DNA from: Dactylis glomerata
Lineage: Eukaryota; Streptophyta; Magnoliopsida; Poales; Poaceae
Direction of reading: 5' to 3'
Assembly: GCA_007115705.1 (NCBI GenBank)
Contig: QXEO01000339.1
Span: 1,796,308 to 1,860,307 of the forward strand
Length of the DNA: 64,000 nucleotides
Under the pieces are notes generated by a model that saw only the letters and a program-made list of their open reading frames with translations, did no database searches and was not told the origin of the DNA. Shown piece after piece: positions 34,092-45,490 of the stretch (position 1 is its first letter; each line of letters begins with the position of its first letter). Position numbers and translations under genes: made by a program.

Positions 34092-35785
34092 GCCATCAAA
34101 GAAATCCATCACCACCCCACAAGAACTATCCGGCTTATGGATACCACCAAGACAAGGCCCCGCCCCGCCATAAGTCCAATATGCCGCCACCAAAGTATAA
34201 GATGTTCGAAATCCCACAGGGAGGAATCATCATACGCGACAATGATGGCAAGCGGGGAAGGAGTTGTGACGCTGGCTGGAGAGACGAGCTGCCACGACGA
34301 GAAACTAGTCGAGATGGCGGGTCCAAGCATAGGGAACAACCTTGCCATGACAACGACGCACACCACAACAGAGACAAGGATAAGCATCGCCCTTCACGCC
34401 ATCGCGATGACAAAGGGCAAGGCACCCGCCGCCATGACGATGATCCAGCTCCACGAAGAGCAGAGGGAAGCCATCGTAGTTGCAGAGATCCGTCACAGGA
34501 CATTGAGAGTAAAAGGCGTGCCCCTTCACCATCCCCACCAAGCAGCCCTCATGGCGGCGGCGGTGGTGGTGGCGGCCCAGCCAGGTCACAACCCTCCCAT
34601 AAAGGTCCGCAGGATCAGAAGCCCTACGATGCGCGTACCCACCTAAATGAGATTGCCAAGTCTCAAACAGCCTTCTTCCTCGGCCCAAAGTGCTTTGGAC
34701 AGCGGATCCGTGACGAGCCCATCCCACATGGGTTCAAGATCGAGAAAACCATCCCTCAGTACAATGGAATCGACAGACCCTTAACTTGGCTACAAGATTA
34801 CTTCAATGCAGTGTAGTTCGCAGGGGGATCACCCAACGTTGATGTCCGCTATCTGCCCCTGATGCTATCCGGCACAGCGCGGCAGTGGATCAATGATTTG
34901 GCGGAATATTCCATCCAAACCTGGTTTGACATGCAGACAACATTCACTGAAAACTTCGAGGGTACCTACAAACGACCTCACAATATAGGTGACCTCCAAC
35001 GGTGTCGGTGAGCAGACGACGAGACCTCTCGAACTTTCCTGGCACATTGGCTGGATATGAAGAACTCCTATGAAGGGGTTACCGATGAATCCGCCATCCT
35101 CGCGTTCATCGATAGTTTGGAGAGAGGCCAGCTACTCTGCCATCACCTGTTACGAGAACGAAACAAAGGGAAACTAACCCTAAACTCCATGATCACCATT
35201 GCAAGCAACTACGTGGCCGCAGATGACGACGCCCGTGAATCATTGAAGGCTTCCACCATCCAGAACACTGGAAAGTGGAACAATAGCAACAAACGGAAGA
35301 ATCTGCCAGAAGAGTAGCAAACTCCGGACATGGTGGCCACAACCTTCTCCGACAAAGCACAGAGCAGCCAACATGGTCGGGGATGAGGTTCCAGCAGCGG
35401 CCAGCCGCGAAGCTCCCCAGCTTCCGCTACGGCGCCGACTGCACCTGTGTCCTACGACGAATACCGCGACATGCCATGATTCGCCCATTGGGATGCTTCA
35501 GGAAAGTGCAATCACACCAACCGGAACTGCAAGTTTGTCAATGACATCAAGGCTGACCAAGAAGCTGGCTACAAACGCACCCGGCGACAACGACCTCGTG
35601 GCAAAGGAAAAGCAGACAAGGAAAAGGAGTCCAAGGATACCAGCGATATGGATGAAGACCCTGCGCCCAAACCCGCCGAAAAGGCAGAGGGTGGAGCTGG
35701 CACAGGTAACCCATACAAGAGCACCAAAAAGGGAGCCTTTCACACGTTCCTTGGACCCCCCACGGCTAAGGCATAGCGAGCCGCC
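34092..35785 (+). pseudogene. Element H gag, capsid and nucleocapsid part
   Basis: The frame continues after element A. First comes an Arg/His/Asp-rich basic stretch with a run of eight glycines (about 34555-34578). Then the Retrotrans_gag capsid: IPQYNGIDRPLTWLQDYF, SGTARQWINDLAEYSIQTWF, and SRTFLAHWLDMKNSYEG. Near 35480-35530 comes a single zinc-binding-like segment (HWDASGKCNHTNRNC). All lie in one frame but with stops at 34814, 35009, 35315 and several later, ending with a TAG near 35774. The product would have been the particle protein. Its N-terminal part is at 22589-23464. Confidence 0.8.
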
Positions 35786-36241
35786 ATGCGTTCCCTAAAT
35801 ACCACCATGCCTAAAGTCCGCCAGTATGTCCGATGGTCTGAGATGCCGGTGCAATGGAGCCACGATGATCATCCAGAGCACATCCCAGATGGATACTATG
35901 CCATGGTGGTTAACCCCTTGATTCAATGCTACGAGTTCTCCAAGTGTCTGATGGATGGCGGCAGCAGCCTGAACATCATGTACGTGGAAACCCTGACAAA
36001 GCTAGGCCTCACCAAGACCCAACTCCGCCATAGTGCTGTCACTTTCTATGGAGTGGTTCCTGGCCGCCAAGCAAAGTCCCTCGGGTCCATCACCCTCAAG
36101 GTCGCCTTCGGCGATGAAAATAATTACCGCCAAGAGCCCATAACCTTTGAGGTGGTCCCCTTCAAGAGTACATACCACGTGATCTTCGGCCGCCCCGCCT
36201 TCCACAGTTTCCACGCTAGGCCGTGCTACATTTACAACTAG
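35786..36241 (+). pseudogene. Element H aspartic protease (retropepsin)
   Basis: Same frame as gag. The active site reads CLMDGGSSLNIMY, where D-G-G stands for the usual D-S/T-G. The flap and second half include VPFKSTYHVIFGRPAFHSF, the usual I-L/F-G-R-P-A segment. TAG 36239 ends the frame. The linker to RT (PGPDGIITVYGT, 36244-36520) continues one frame away, so a frameshift lies near 36235. Confidence 0.85.
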
Positions 36242-36529
36242 CTGTGCCAGGACCTGATGGCATCATCACCGTCTATGGCACTTTCAGGAAGGCAAAGGAG
36301 TGCGAGGATGGAGAAGCCGCCTTCGCGGAGGCTGTATTCTTTGGCGAGGAGTTCAAGGAAATCCATGCCGCCACAGACCCCGCAGAGATGCCGACATCCA
36401 AGCAGGAAGTTTCTGCCTTCCCGCCCACCTTCAAGCCTACAGTTGATACAAAGCAGGTGGAACTTGTCGTTGGCGACGCCGCCAAGACCACCTCAATAGG
36501 GACAAGCTTGTCCCCCAAATAGGAAAGCG

Positions 36530-37558
36530 CACTCATCGAGTTCCTCCGTGAGAACCGGGACATCTTTGCATGGCAGCCATCTGACATGACAGGTGTACCC
36601 AGGGAACTCGCCGAGCATGCCTTGCAGATAATCCCTGGTTCCAAACTAGTATGACAAGCAATGAGACGCTTCAGAGATAAAAAAATGCCGCGCCATAGCA
36701 AAGGAAATTTCCAAGCTACTGAAAGCAGGCTTCATCAAGGAAGTGATCCATACAAAGTGGGTGGCAAATCCCATGCTAGTTCCTAAGAAAAACAGAAAGG
36801 TTATGCGCATGTGTGTAGACTACACTGGCCTGAACAAAGCATGTCCCAAAGACCCTTTTCCCTTGCCTTGCATTGACCAAGTCATTGACTCAACAGCGGG
36901 ATCGGAGCTGCTATGTTTCTTAGATGCCTACTCAGGTTACCACCAGATCAAGATGAAGGAATCCGATCAGCTTGCTACCTCGTTTGTCACACCTTATGGC
37001 ACATATTGCTATGTGACAATACCGTTCGGTCTGAAGAACGCAGGAGCAACATACCAGCGAACTATGCAAAAGTGCCTGGCGGATCAAATCGGATGCAACA
37101 TCCACGCATATGTGGACGATATCACCTTCATGTCCAAGAAGCAGGACGATCTTATAGCGGATTTACAAGAGACCTTCAACAACCTCAGGAAGTACAACTT
37201 GATGCTCAACCCCACGAAGTGCATCTTCGAGGTACCAGCTGGACAACTCCTAGGATTCATCGTCTCCCACCGCGGTATTGAAGTCAACCCGGAGAAGATC
37301 AAGGCTATCCTCGAGGTCTCCCGGCCTAATGACCTGAAGGAAGTACATCGACTCACAGGCTGCGTGGCAACAGTGAGCAGATTCATCAGTTGACTTGGCG
37401 AGAAGGCTTTGCCACTCTACAAGCTGATGAAGAAATCACACGAATTCGTCTGGACCGATGAGGCAGATGCTGCGCTCAAGGATCTGAAGAGAGTGCTATC
37501 CACTGCACCAGTCCTAGCAGCTCCCGACGACCAGGAGCCCATGTTCCTATACATGGCA
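36530..37558 (+). pseudogene. Element H reverse transcriptase and start of RNase H
   Basis: An A7 run at 36679-36685, probably one A too long, and nearby stops break the entry. From 36743 the RT is open for 216 codons: KWVANPMLVPKKN, RMCVDYTGLNKACPKDPFPL, FLDAYSGYHQI, then the catalytic HAYVDDITFM (YVDD at 37109-37120). TGA 37391 stands after SRFIS. RNase H begins at 37400 (LPLYKLMKKSHEFVWTDEA) and is cut by element B after MFLYMA (37558). Confidence 0.9.
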
Positions 37559-40500
37559 TGTGGGGACCTCGGGTTACCCATCCGGAATACCCGATATGCA
37601 TACAATTCATGATCCCATGATCAGTGTGTCGTGAATCCACATATCCGAGTCGATAACAGAATTACATCATCCATTACAGTACCGAATAATATACTTACAA
37701 TTGGTCACATGACCAAGTATGATATTGCCACGCAGGGCAAGTCTACAACTAAGCAGCGGATACCAAGCAGCATTGATGACCCATGTCATGCGTACTACCC
37801 TACAGGCAACTGACTGGGAGACGTTCCTAGTTCGCACCGGCGCCATCGTACCATCACCATCTTCATAGAATTCTTGCTCCAGGTCTGACCAAGTTAATAG
37901 CTAGGGATAAAGCCATGAGTACATTTTGAATTGTACTCGCAAACCATCTAAAGAGAGAGTGAACTGATATGCAGTTTGGCTGTAGCAAAGAAAGGCTCTA
38001 GTCTAGTTTATCCTAACTAGTAAATTTTTCGTGTCGATATAGCATGTCTTACGACATTTCTATATCCTTATTAAAGAAAACATTTAGAAAACCTTTTTAG
38101 TAAAAATCTCTAGGAAAGGGGGAATCTCATTTATTCTTCAAGAGAGAGAGAGCCGGTGGTCAATCGAACATGACCACCTTCCTTTATAAAACTGGGTCAA
38201 TCACACATGACCCTCTCCATTCCTTAGGTAGTACCCTGCAAGTACTCCAAACCATAACCGTGCCACGGCAGTACCCTCTGAGTACTCCGTCCGGCACCTT
38301 TCTCCATTTTTCTGAAAACATTTTTGTAAAACCAAAACCTGACACAGGTTAAGTATGGCCATTCCAACCATCCATGACCGAGGACTTGGCTATTCGAATA
38401 GATTACACTCTGCAGAGGTTGTACACTTTACCCACACCATCCAGATACTCATCGTGTGGGCATCATCCCCGCATAGCATACTATGCCACGACAAGCACCC
38501 GATCAGAGCCTTCCATTCATATACCTTAGTATGGGTGCCTACCCTATGGAGTTAACCTCCCCGGCAAACCCTGGCAGCCTACCTCCATTTTCTCGAGTGT
38601 AGCTCCAGTGCTACGGTGGGAGAACCCAAGTGTCTTCCAGACGGGTAGCCTATTGGCGAGCCCGCTACACTGTTGCCCACCACTTGCAACAACCCAGATT
38701 CCGGGGTCCTACAAACCCTTATATAGTATGAGGCTCCCCGCACTAAAGCAGACAAACTTCGTACTAAGCCCCGTCCCATACCAGGGTAATGTGGTTGCAC
38801 GGGAGTAATTGGTTTGGAAAACACTTATACACAATGCCACTTTTCATAAAACCACCAACTCCTTTATCTCCCATGTCCAACTCCATGTTTATAAAATCTT
38901 TTGAAAAACATTTCAGTGGAGTAGTCACTACTCCAAGGTTTTTGAAAACTTTTTCGAAATCTTTCCAGAGAGTGTTCCCATCCTAGAGTTTTTGGCTCCA
39001 CTACAAGTTTTCCCAAGGACATTGATGCTAACCATCAAGTCTCTAGTAAAACGGGGTGTTGAGTAGGTCACAAGGGGTGTCATCTCAATGGATGATATCA
39101 AGTCGACTTGTGGAGCTAAGTCGCCAGCTATTGCTATATGGAGAATAATAGCAATATAGAAACCATGCATAATAAGAAAATAGTAATAAAACAATGCAAA
39201 GTGAATTATTAGGATTCAGGTATGCAATAAGTAGATGGCTTGCCTTGAGTGGCTTGTCCCTGGTCCTCCTCTTCTTGATACTCAAAGACTTCCCCCTCCT
39301 CCGCACACTCGTCGTTCGATTCTATCGCCAGAAAAATTAACAACACACAATAAGCACACATGCATACATAATTCACACACAAGACATGCAACATACAACT
39401 CCATCAATGAGTATCAGAAACAAACAAGTTTAGATTCTGAACCAAGAATCCATCTTATAAAAAGTAATACCACTCAATAGTAATAAGGCAATTTCTAATG
39501 GTGAATACACCCTATGCACAAAGCAAACACCTTGCAAGCATCACTCTAGATCAAAGCATGACAACCAGCATATCATCAGGTAGCTAACACAATTACAAAA
39601 CCAACCCAATTGGAATCAATCGAAAATAGGTTAGGGTTAATTTATAATAATTTTCCTAGTCTCAATTATCAATAGATGTGCAAAATAAATCCTAAAATCT
39701 TTCTGTAGCTCCTAAAAATCCTACCAGAGGTCAAGTTGAAGAGCTACAGAAATGCACAACACACAAGAGCTTGAATCACTCCAAAAGCAATGTAATTTCT
39801 ATTTGGCACAATAAATAAAACAATGTAATTTCTATTAACACCAAAATAATTACTGCAGAGAAAATAATACCCCTAAAATAGCAAAACCTATTTCTCTAGC
39901 TTCACAGTACAACATACCATCACTGATAATTGGAAACACACATTTTCAATTTACAGAACATCACATTTGGATTTTTTAATGAAAAAGAACTAGATCTGCA
40001 CATTTAATTATCAAACAATCTACATGGCCCTATAAAATATCTATGCAGCACCATTGGATAGATAACTAAATAAGGAGTCTACAGAAATTTGAATCATTCA
40101 AAATGGGTTCATATTTATCTTTCTACGAATTTTAGAAGTTCACATATCTAGAAGAAATAACAATGGAAATTTCTTAAAAAAGCATTGGGCCAGATCTGAG
40201 GCGGACCCGGGCGGCAGAGTGCCGGGCCGGCCCAGTTCCGACGTGGCGCATGTGGGAGGCTGATTCAAAGGGGCTGCCAGGCAGGCCCCGGCTGTCAGCG
40301 GCGGAAGGAGGCCAAAGCCGTAAGGAGCGCCGCTAGCCGTTCGATCTAATGGAAGATCGACAGCTGCATGCCATCTTCTTCCTCGCAATAGCTGCGGTGA
40401 GAGCAAACCCTAATACGCACAGGGATGCTGTGGGGGCTCACCTAGGGCTGCTCCGAGTCATCGGGGAGATGTCGACGCAGATACGAAGGTCATGGCGGCT

Positions 40501-43127
40501 CCGGGGGATGCTCTTGGCGCGGCGGTTGGGGCTCGAACGCCTCAGCTTTGTCCGCGACAGAGCTACAGGGAATAGATGGTAGCGATGGCTACAAGATTCT
40601 GCTAATCAAACGGATGCCATGGTCAGTTAGATCTCGAGGAGGGGAGCAAAACTATGCATGTAGGGAGAGAGAGAAGCGGCAGTAGGGACAGCAGCATCCG
40701 CCACTGCTGCTTGAAGTCAGAGGTGATGGCGAGCTCCACACAGCAGGGAAGGCCAGGGCGGTGTTATCCTTCCTCTGTATAGTGAGTGGAGCGAAGAGAG
40801 GGGAAATTGCTTGCAAACCAAGGCTCAGGCCCGGTCTCTGAGTATTTATGGTGGGGCAGTGAGCTCGGAGCACGGTGGGTTCCATCGGACGCGATTGGCT
40901 GGGGCGGCGGCGTTCTGAGAACAGCATTGTGGACTAAGCCCAGTGGTGGGGTTGGTGGATTCGGTAACTCTTTGGCTCGGTCGGAAAATGAGAAGGTTCA
41001 GTTTGGGTGCGTACGGGTTCGGGCTTGCCTTTGACGCGTCGGTGGACGACGGGACTGGGAAAAGGTGGGGTACTGACTGGGGCTCGATGTCATGCGTCTA
41101 CATGCAGCATGCAACGTTGGTGCGGGTGTGCACGGCTCGAAACGCGGTGCCCGCTCTGGTGGGGTGCTCTCGGTGTCCTGGGCATGGTCCGGGTTGACAT
41201 GACAAGGCGGCGGGGAGGCAAGCTAAAGCTAGGGCGCAGCGTGGGTGCAGAGGAGGGGTGTAGGCGCGTGCTATGGCGAGGTGACAGGTCCTGGGGTGGT
41301 CTCCTGTCGGCAGTGCGACTCGGGTGTCCGTCGGGTGGCTAGGGAGAAAAAGAGAGGGAGGCAAGGGTACGCAAGCCGAGTCTCTATTCGGTGGGGTCGT
41401 GGTGACTAGCTAGAGGCTTGTTAGTCGTCGGTTGGGGGTCAGCATGAGGGGAGAGGAAGAGCAAGATCCTGGCAGGTTTGCAATTTTGGGTGCCTCTCAA
41501 TGTCTCCAACGAGGTGAGAAAAACGACACTGTCTCTAGGTCAGTAGGTTGCAGATGTGAGAGAGATGGGGCTGGTGTTCAATGCATCTCCCTCTTGCTAG
41601 TTTTAGAAAAAAGAATTAGATGGAAGAGAGGATGTGGGTTAGGGACTTGGTTTGAATTTAAATTCAAATGAAGTTTGCAAATGCTAGGAAGGTGTAGATT
41701 GTGGTGGTATGATTTAGACTTAAAAATTGAATTTATATAGAGGAAGGAATGCCTAGTGGCATGAGCTTTGATCACCAAATAGATCTCCATTTGCAAGGGA
41801 ATAAGACACAATAAACCAAATAGTGAGGGGTTTACTTGGATAACAAGGCTATGTTTTTCTTATGGGGAGGTAAGTAATTCCAATAAATACAACTAGTTTT
41901 ATTTCACCAACCCCTCCATATATTAAGTTGGTCTAGAATTTGATTCAGGATTTGGGAGAGAAAGGGTAAGAGATCAGAGGATGGAGGATAGGAAAGGTAT
42001 GAAAAGAGAAATTTGAAATTCCAGAGAAACAGCCAAGGGATAAATGAGATATAATAGATGGAATTCAAGGATAGTGCTGAGGTGAGGTTAGCTATAGTTT
42101 AAGAGCAAGGATAGAGTCATAAATCAAGTCAAAATGGGTTTGAGGTGAAAAGTGTTGAATCGTTGTTGTTTTGATTTGGGTTCAAAATGCACTAGCAAGT
42201 GCATGGCTGGTTAGAGTAGATCAAAAGGGAATTAAGTATAAGTCATAGAATGACCTCTGAACTATTTACTTCAAAATCTAAAGGTGAGAGTAAAAGTACA
42301 CCTGATAAGGGTCAAATGGTCATTGATTTGATTAGGGTCAAGAACTCAATTAGAACAATTAACAGATGGTCTCAGATGTCCAAGTGGTAATGGAGGGAAT
42401 GGAAGATAAGATGACAAAGATGTTTCCTAGGTAGGTGCATTGTCGTAGATATAGGGTAGGAGCTTAAGATAGGTGTCTAAAAATTGAATTTGTTAACTGA
42501 AGTGAAGATAGGGCCAAGTTTGGATTTTGATGGTTTGGCATTCTAACTTTCCTCTCTATTACCTCTTGGCTTCCCCTAGATGCTATCAAGCATAAATAAG
42601 GTTTTATGAGTAATAACAAGGACTAAAGGAAATTCTCAATGCAAGGTATTCATACACACAAGAAGTCAAGCAAGTTCAAGCATAGTCAAACACAGTCAAA
42701 CACATGCCACCAATAACTCATCATGAGAGCAATGGTTTGATCAAGTGCTCAATGGGGATCATGCATTGGTGAAGTTGAAGAGAGTTTCAAACAAAGGATT
42801 AAAGCTTTTGTAAACTTTTTAGAAACTAGTGGAGACATAAACATCTCCTTTAGAAAGTTTTCTTAAAGGTGTTTCAAACCCTTTTATAATACCAACAAAA
42901 TATAAGTTTGTAAAATAGTGGGACCACTCTACTTTGTAGGTCCCGATAATTTTGTAAATACTTAGTTTTGATAAAAGCTTTGTCTCAAAGATAAATCTTG
43001 GCTCTTGTTTTGGACAAATAACATAATTTGGAAAAAGGGAGAGGTTGCCAAGATAATGGTTCTGGAAAAATAGCTAGAAACATAAATAAAGGCATGATCA
43101 CAAGGGCACAAGGATTGTGTTGGTTCA
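37559..43127 (-). repeat. Element B 3' LTR, distal part
   Basis: Matches 52141-57620. It contains about 80 bp (near 41170-41255) that the other LTR lacks. It is cut by element C at GTTCA (43123-43127); the remaining 167 bp are at 49652-49818. Confidence 0.9.
38357..38490 (+). repeat. LTR block shared by elements A and B
   Basis: GGCTATTCGAATAGATTACA, then GTTGTACACTTTACCCACAC, then CTCATCGTGTGGGCA. The other B LTR has it at about 52940-53075. Element A has it reverse-complemented at 27115-27250 and 33350-33490. This is consistent with the opposite orientation of A and B. Confidence 0.8.
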
Positions 43128-44696
43128 TGATACGTCTCAAACGTATCTATAATTTTTGATGCTCCATGCTTGTTTTTACACCATTTGCCTTGTGTTTCGT
43201 TACACTTCATGGCGTTTTTATGCGATTTCCGGAACTAACCTATTAACAAGATGCCACAGTGCCAGTTCCCTGTTTTCTGCTGTTTTTGTGTTTTAGAGTG
43301 ATACACAGGAAATATTCTCGGAATTGGACAAAACAAGTTCCTGAAGTCTTATTTTTCCCGGGAGCATCCAGACATCCGAAGAGAGGAAGGAGAGGGGCCA
43401 CAGGCCTCCCTCACACAGAGCTGGCGCGGTCCAGGCCCTGGCCGCGCCACCCTGGTGTGAGGAGGCCTGGGGGCGCCTCCGACACCGCCCCTTCGCCTAT
43501 AAGAAGCCTCGGGAGGGAAAACCCTAGAGGAGTCGGCAATTTTCCAGAAAGAGTTCCGCAGCTCCGCCGCCATCGCAGACGAATTTCAGGGGACAGAAGT
43601 CTCTGTTCCGGCACCCTGCCAGGACGGGGAAGTGCCCCCGGAGCCATCTCCATCGGTCTCCATCGCCGTCTCCGCCGTCTCCATTGACCTCACCGCCATC
43701 TCCATCAACCTTGCTGTCTCCTATGATGAGGAGGGAGTAGTTCATCCCCGGGGCTGAGGGCTCTACCGGTAGCTATGTGGTTCACGTCTCTCTCCCATGA
43801 TGTGATCTTTATGTGATCGTGAGCTTTGTATCATGTTGAACAAGTAGATGTTATTATTCAGATATTATGCTACTCCTATGCTTAATTATTATAGTGTACT
43901 CTAGTGGTGATTATTAAAGTAATCTATTCCTCCTGCCATGGTGTAATGGTGACAGTGCGTGCATCGTGGTGGTACTTGGTTTAGGCTATGATTGTGATCT
44001 CTTGTGGATTATGAGAGTAATTACTACTATGATAGTATTGAAGTGATCTATTCCTCCTTTCATGGTGTAATGTTGACAGTGTATGCACCGTGTTAGTACT
44101 TGGTCTAAGTTGCAATAATATCTATCTTGAATTGTGATCTGATTTGGATGTCTCTATGAGTGGTGTTTGTCAAGTACTTGATGAACTTTAAGGGGTGCTT
44201 CTGTGGCCACTACACAATGATTAGTGTTATTCAATAGGAGAGTAATTCAGAGTACCATAGTGGAGAGAAGTTGTTTATTTGTTCAATCATGTTATATTGT
44301 TGGGAGTGTGTCCACTAGTGAAAGTATGATCCCTAGGCCTTGTTTCCAAGCTTTGCACACCGTTTACTTGCTGTTTTGTTACTTGTTTGCTCGCAGCTAT
44401 TTTTATTCCATATTGCAGTTACTACTTATAATCATCTATACCACTTGTATTTCACTATCTCTTTGCCGAACTAGTGCACCTATACATCTGACAAGTGTAT
44501 TGGGTGTGTTGGGGACACAAGAGACTTTCTGTATCATAATTGCAGGGTTGCTTGAGAGGGATAGCTTTGACCTCTAACCTCCCTGAGTTCGATAAACCTT
44601 GGGTGATCCACTTAAGGGAAACTTGCTGCTGTTCTACAAACCTCTGCACTTGGAGGCCCAACAAGTGTCTACAAGAATAGAAGTGCGTAGATATCA
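43128..44696 (+). repeat. Element C 5' LTR
   Basis: 1569 bp, TGATACG...GATATCA. TATA box CCTATAAGAA at 43496-43505, preceded by a GC-rich stretch, as in element E. Confidence 0.95.
43496..43505 (+). promoter_or_regulatory. Element C LTR TATA box
   Basis: CCCCTTCGCCTATAAGAAGCC; the same context CCCCTTCGCCTATAAAG occurs in element E, minus strand near 16690. Confidence 0.65.
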
Positions 44697-44730
44697 AGCT
44701 CTTTTCTGGCGCCGTTGCCGGGGAGGTAAG
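44697..44730 (+). other. Element C primer binding site region
   Basis: AGCTCTTTTCTGGCGCCGTT followed by GCCGGGGAGG just inside the LTR, the form common in Triticeae gypsy elements. Confidence 0.75.
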
Positions 44731-44836
44731 GTAAAAGGTACTCGCATCCTCCTGTGTGAGTGCTCGAAGTTATTTCCTTTAGATTCTGCAATTGCATCTT
44801 TTTGTTTCTTGTTTTTATTTTCACTAGTTAGGCTTA

Positions 44837-45490
44837 ATGGAAAACAAAGAGTTCTTTAGTCTTTTTCCTGATTTTAGATTTGAAGAGAAAATTGAAAATC
44901 CTTTGGAGCTTATTTCGCATAGCAATGTTATTAGTACGAATGATGATATGTTTGAAGAATATGCTTTGCGAAATAGCTGTTCTCTAGCTTGTGATGATGG
45001 GTATAATATTTTCAGTTCACCTACTTTTGAGGAGAAAATTAGTTATGATTACAATATGCCTCCTGTTTTTGATGATTATGGTGATGAGAATAATTATTCT
45101 GTTGAATCTGCTCCTACTACTATTGTTCATGTAGGGAGTTTTAATCCTTTTATGCATGTGGCTCATGATAGGGATGTTTTATGTGATAGTTATATTGTTA
45201 GTTCTATTCATGATGCTACTGAAAGTTACTATGAGAGAGAGAAACATGGTTTGATGGATCTCAACAATATTGAGTTTCCCCTCTTTATGTTGCAATTCTT
45301 GAAGTTGTACTTGTTTTGCCTTCCTATGCTTTTTGCTTTGCGCTTTTATGACTTGTCTCTTTACAAGACTATTTTTCATAGGAAGTGGTTTAGATTTAAA
45401 TGTGTTCCATACTTGCTTTTTGATGATCTCTATTGCTTTAAGTTCCTATATGGCGCATTTGCCTCAAGCTCTTATATGGCGCCCACATGA
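44837..45490 (+). CDS. Intact 217-aa ORF of element C, function unknown, two hydrophobic segments
   Basis: ATG to TGA, 217 codons, about 140 bp after the PBS. I do not recognise a domain. Residues 1-140 are acidic and aromatic-rich (EEKIENPLELISHSN, DDYGDENNYSVES). Residues 146-171 (FPLFMLQFLKLYLFCLPMLF) are strongly hydrophobic, followed by a basic stretch (HRKWFRFK, 181-188) and a second hydrophobic stretch (190-210). This looks like two membrane segments with a basic loop. It occupies the place where E has gag/protease remnants. Codon use is AT-rich, unlike the host NAC gene. It may be a membrane-associated element protein or a fortuitous remnant; the intact length argues for recent constraint or recent copying. 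Confidence 0.55.
   Translation: MENKEFFSLFPDFRFEEKIENPLELISHSNVISTNDDMFEEYALRNSCSLACDDGYNIFSSPTFEEKISYDYNMPPVFDDYGDENNYSVESAPTTIVHVGSFNPFMHVAHDRDVLCDSYIVSSIHDATESYYEREKHGLMDLNNIEFPLFMLQFLKLYLFCLPMLFALRFYDLSLYKTIFHRKWFRFKCVPYLLFDDLYCFKFLYGAFASSSYMAPT

Noticed and set aside
40140..41500. GC-rich ORFs that look like a small host gene
   Set aside because: They are duplicated at 54720-56020 in the other LTR of B, and frames are not conserved between the two copies.
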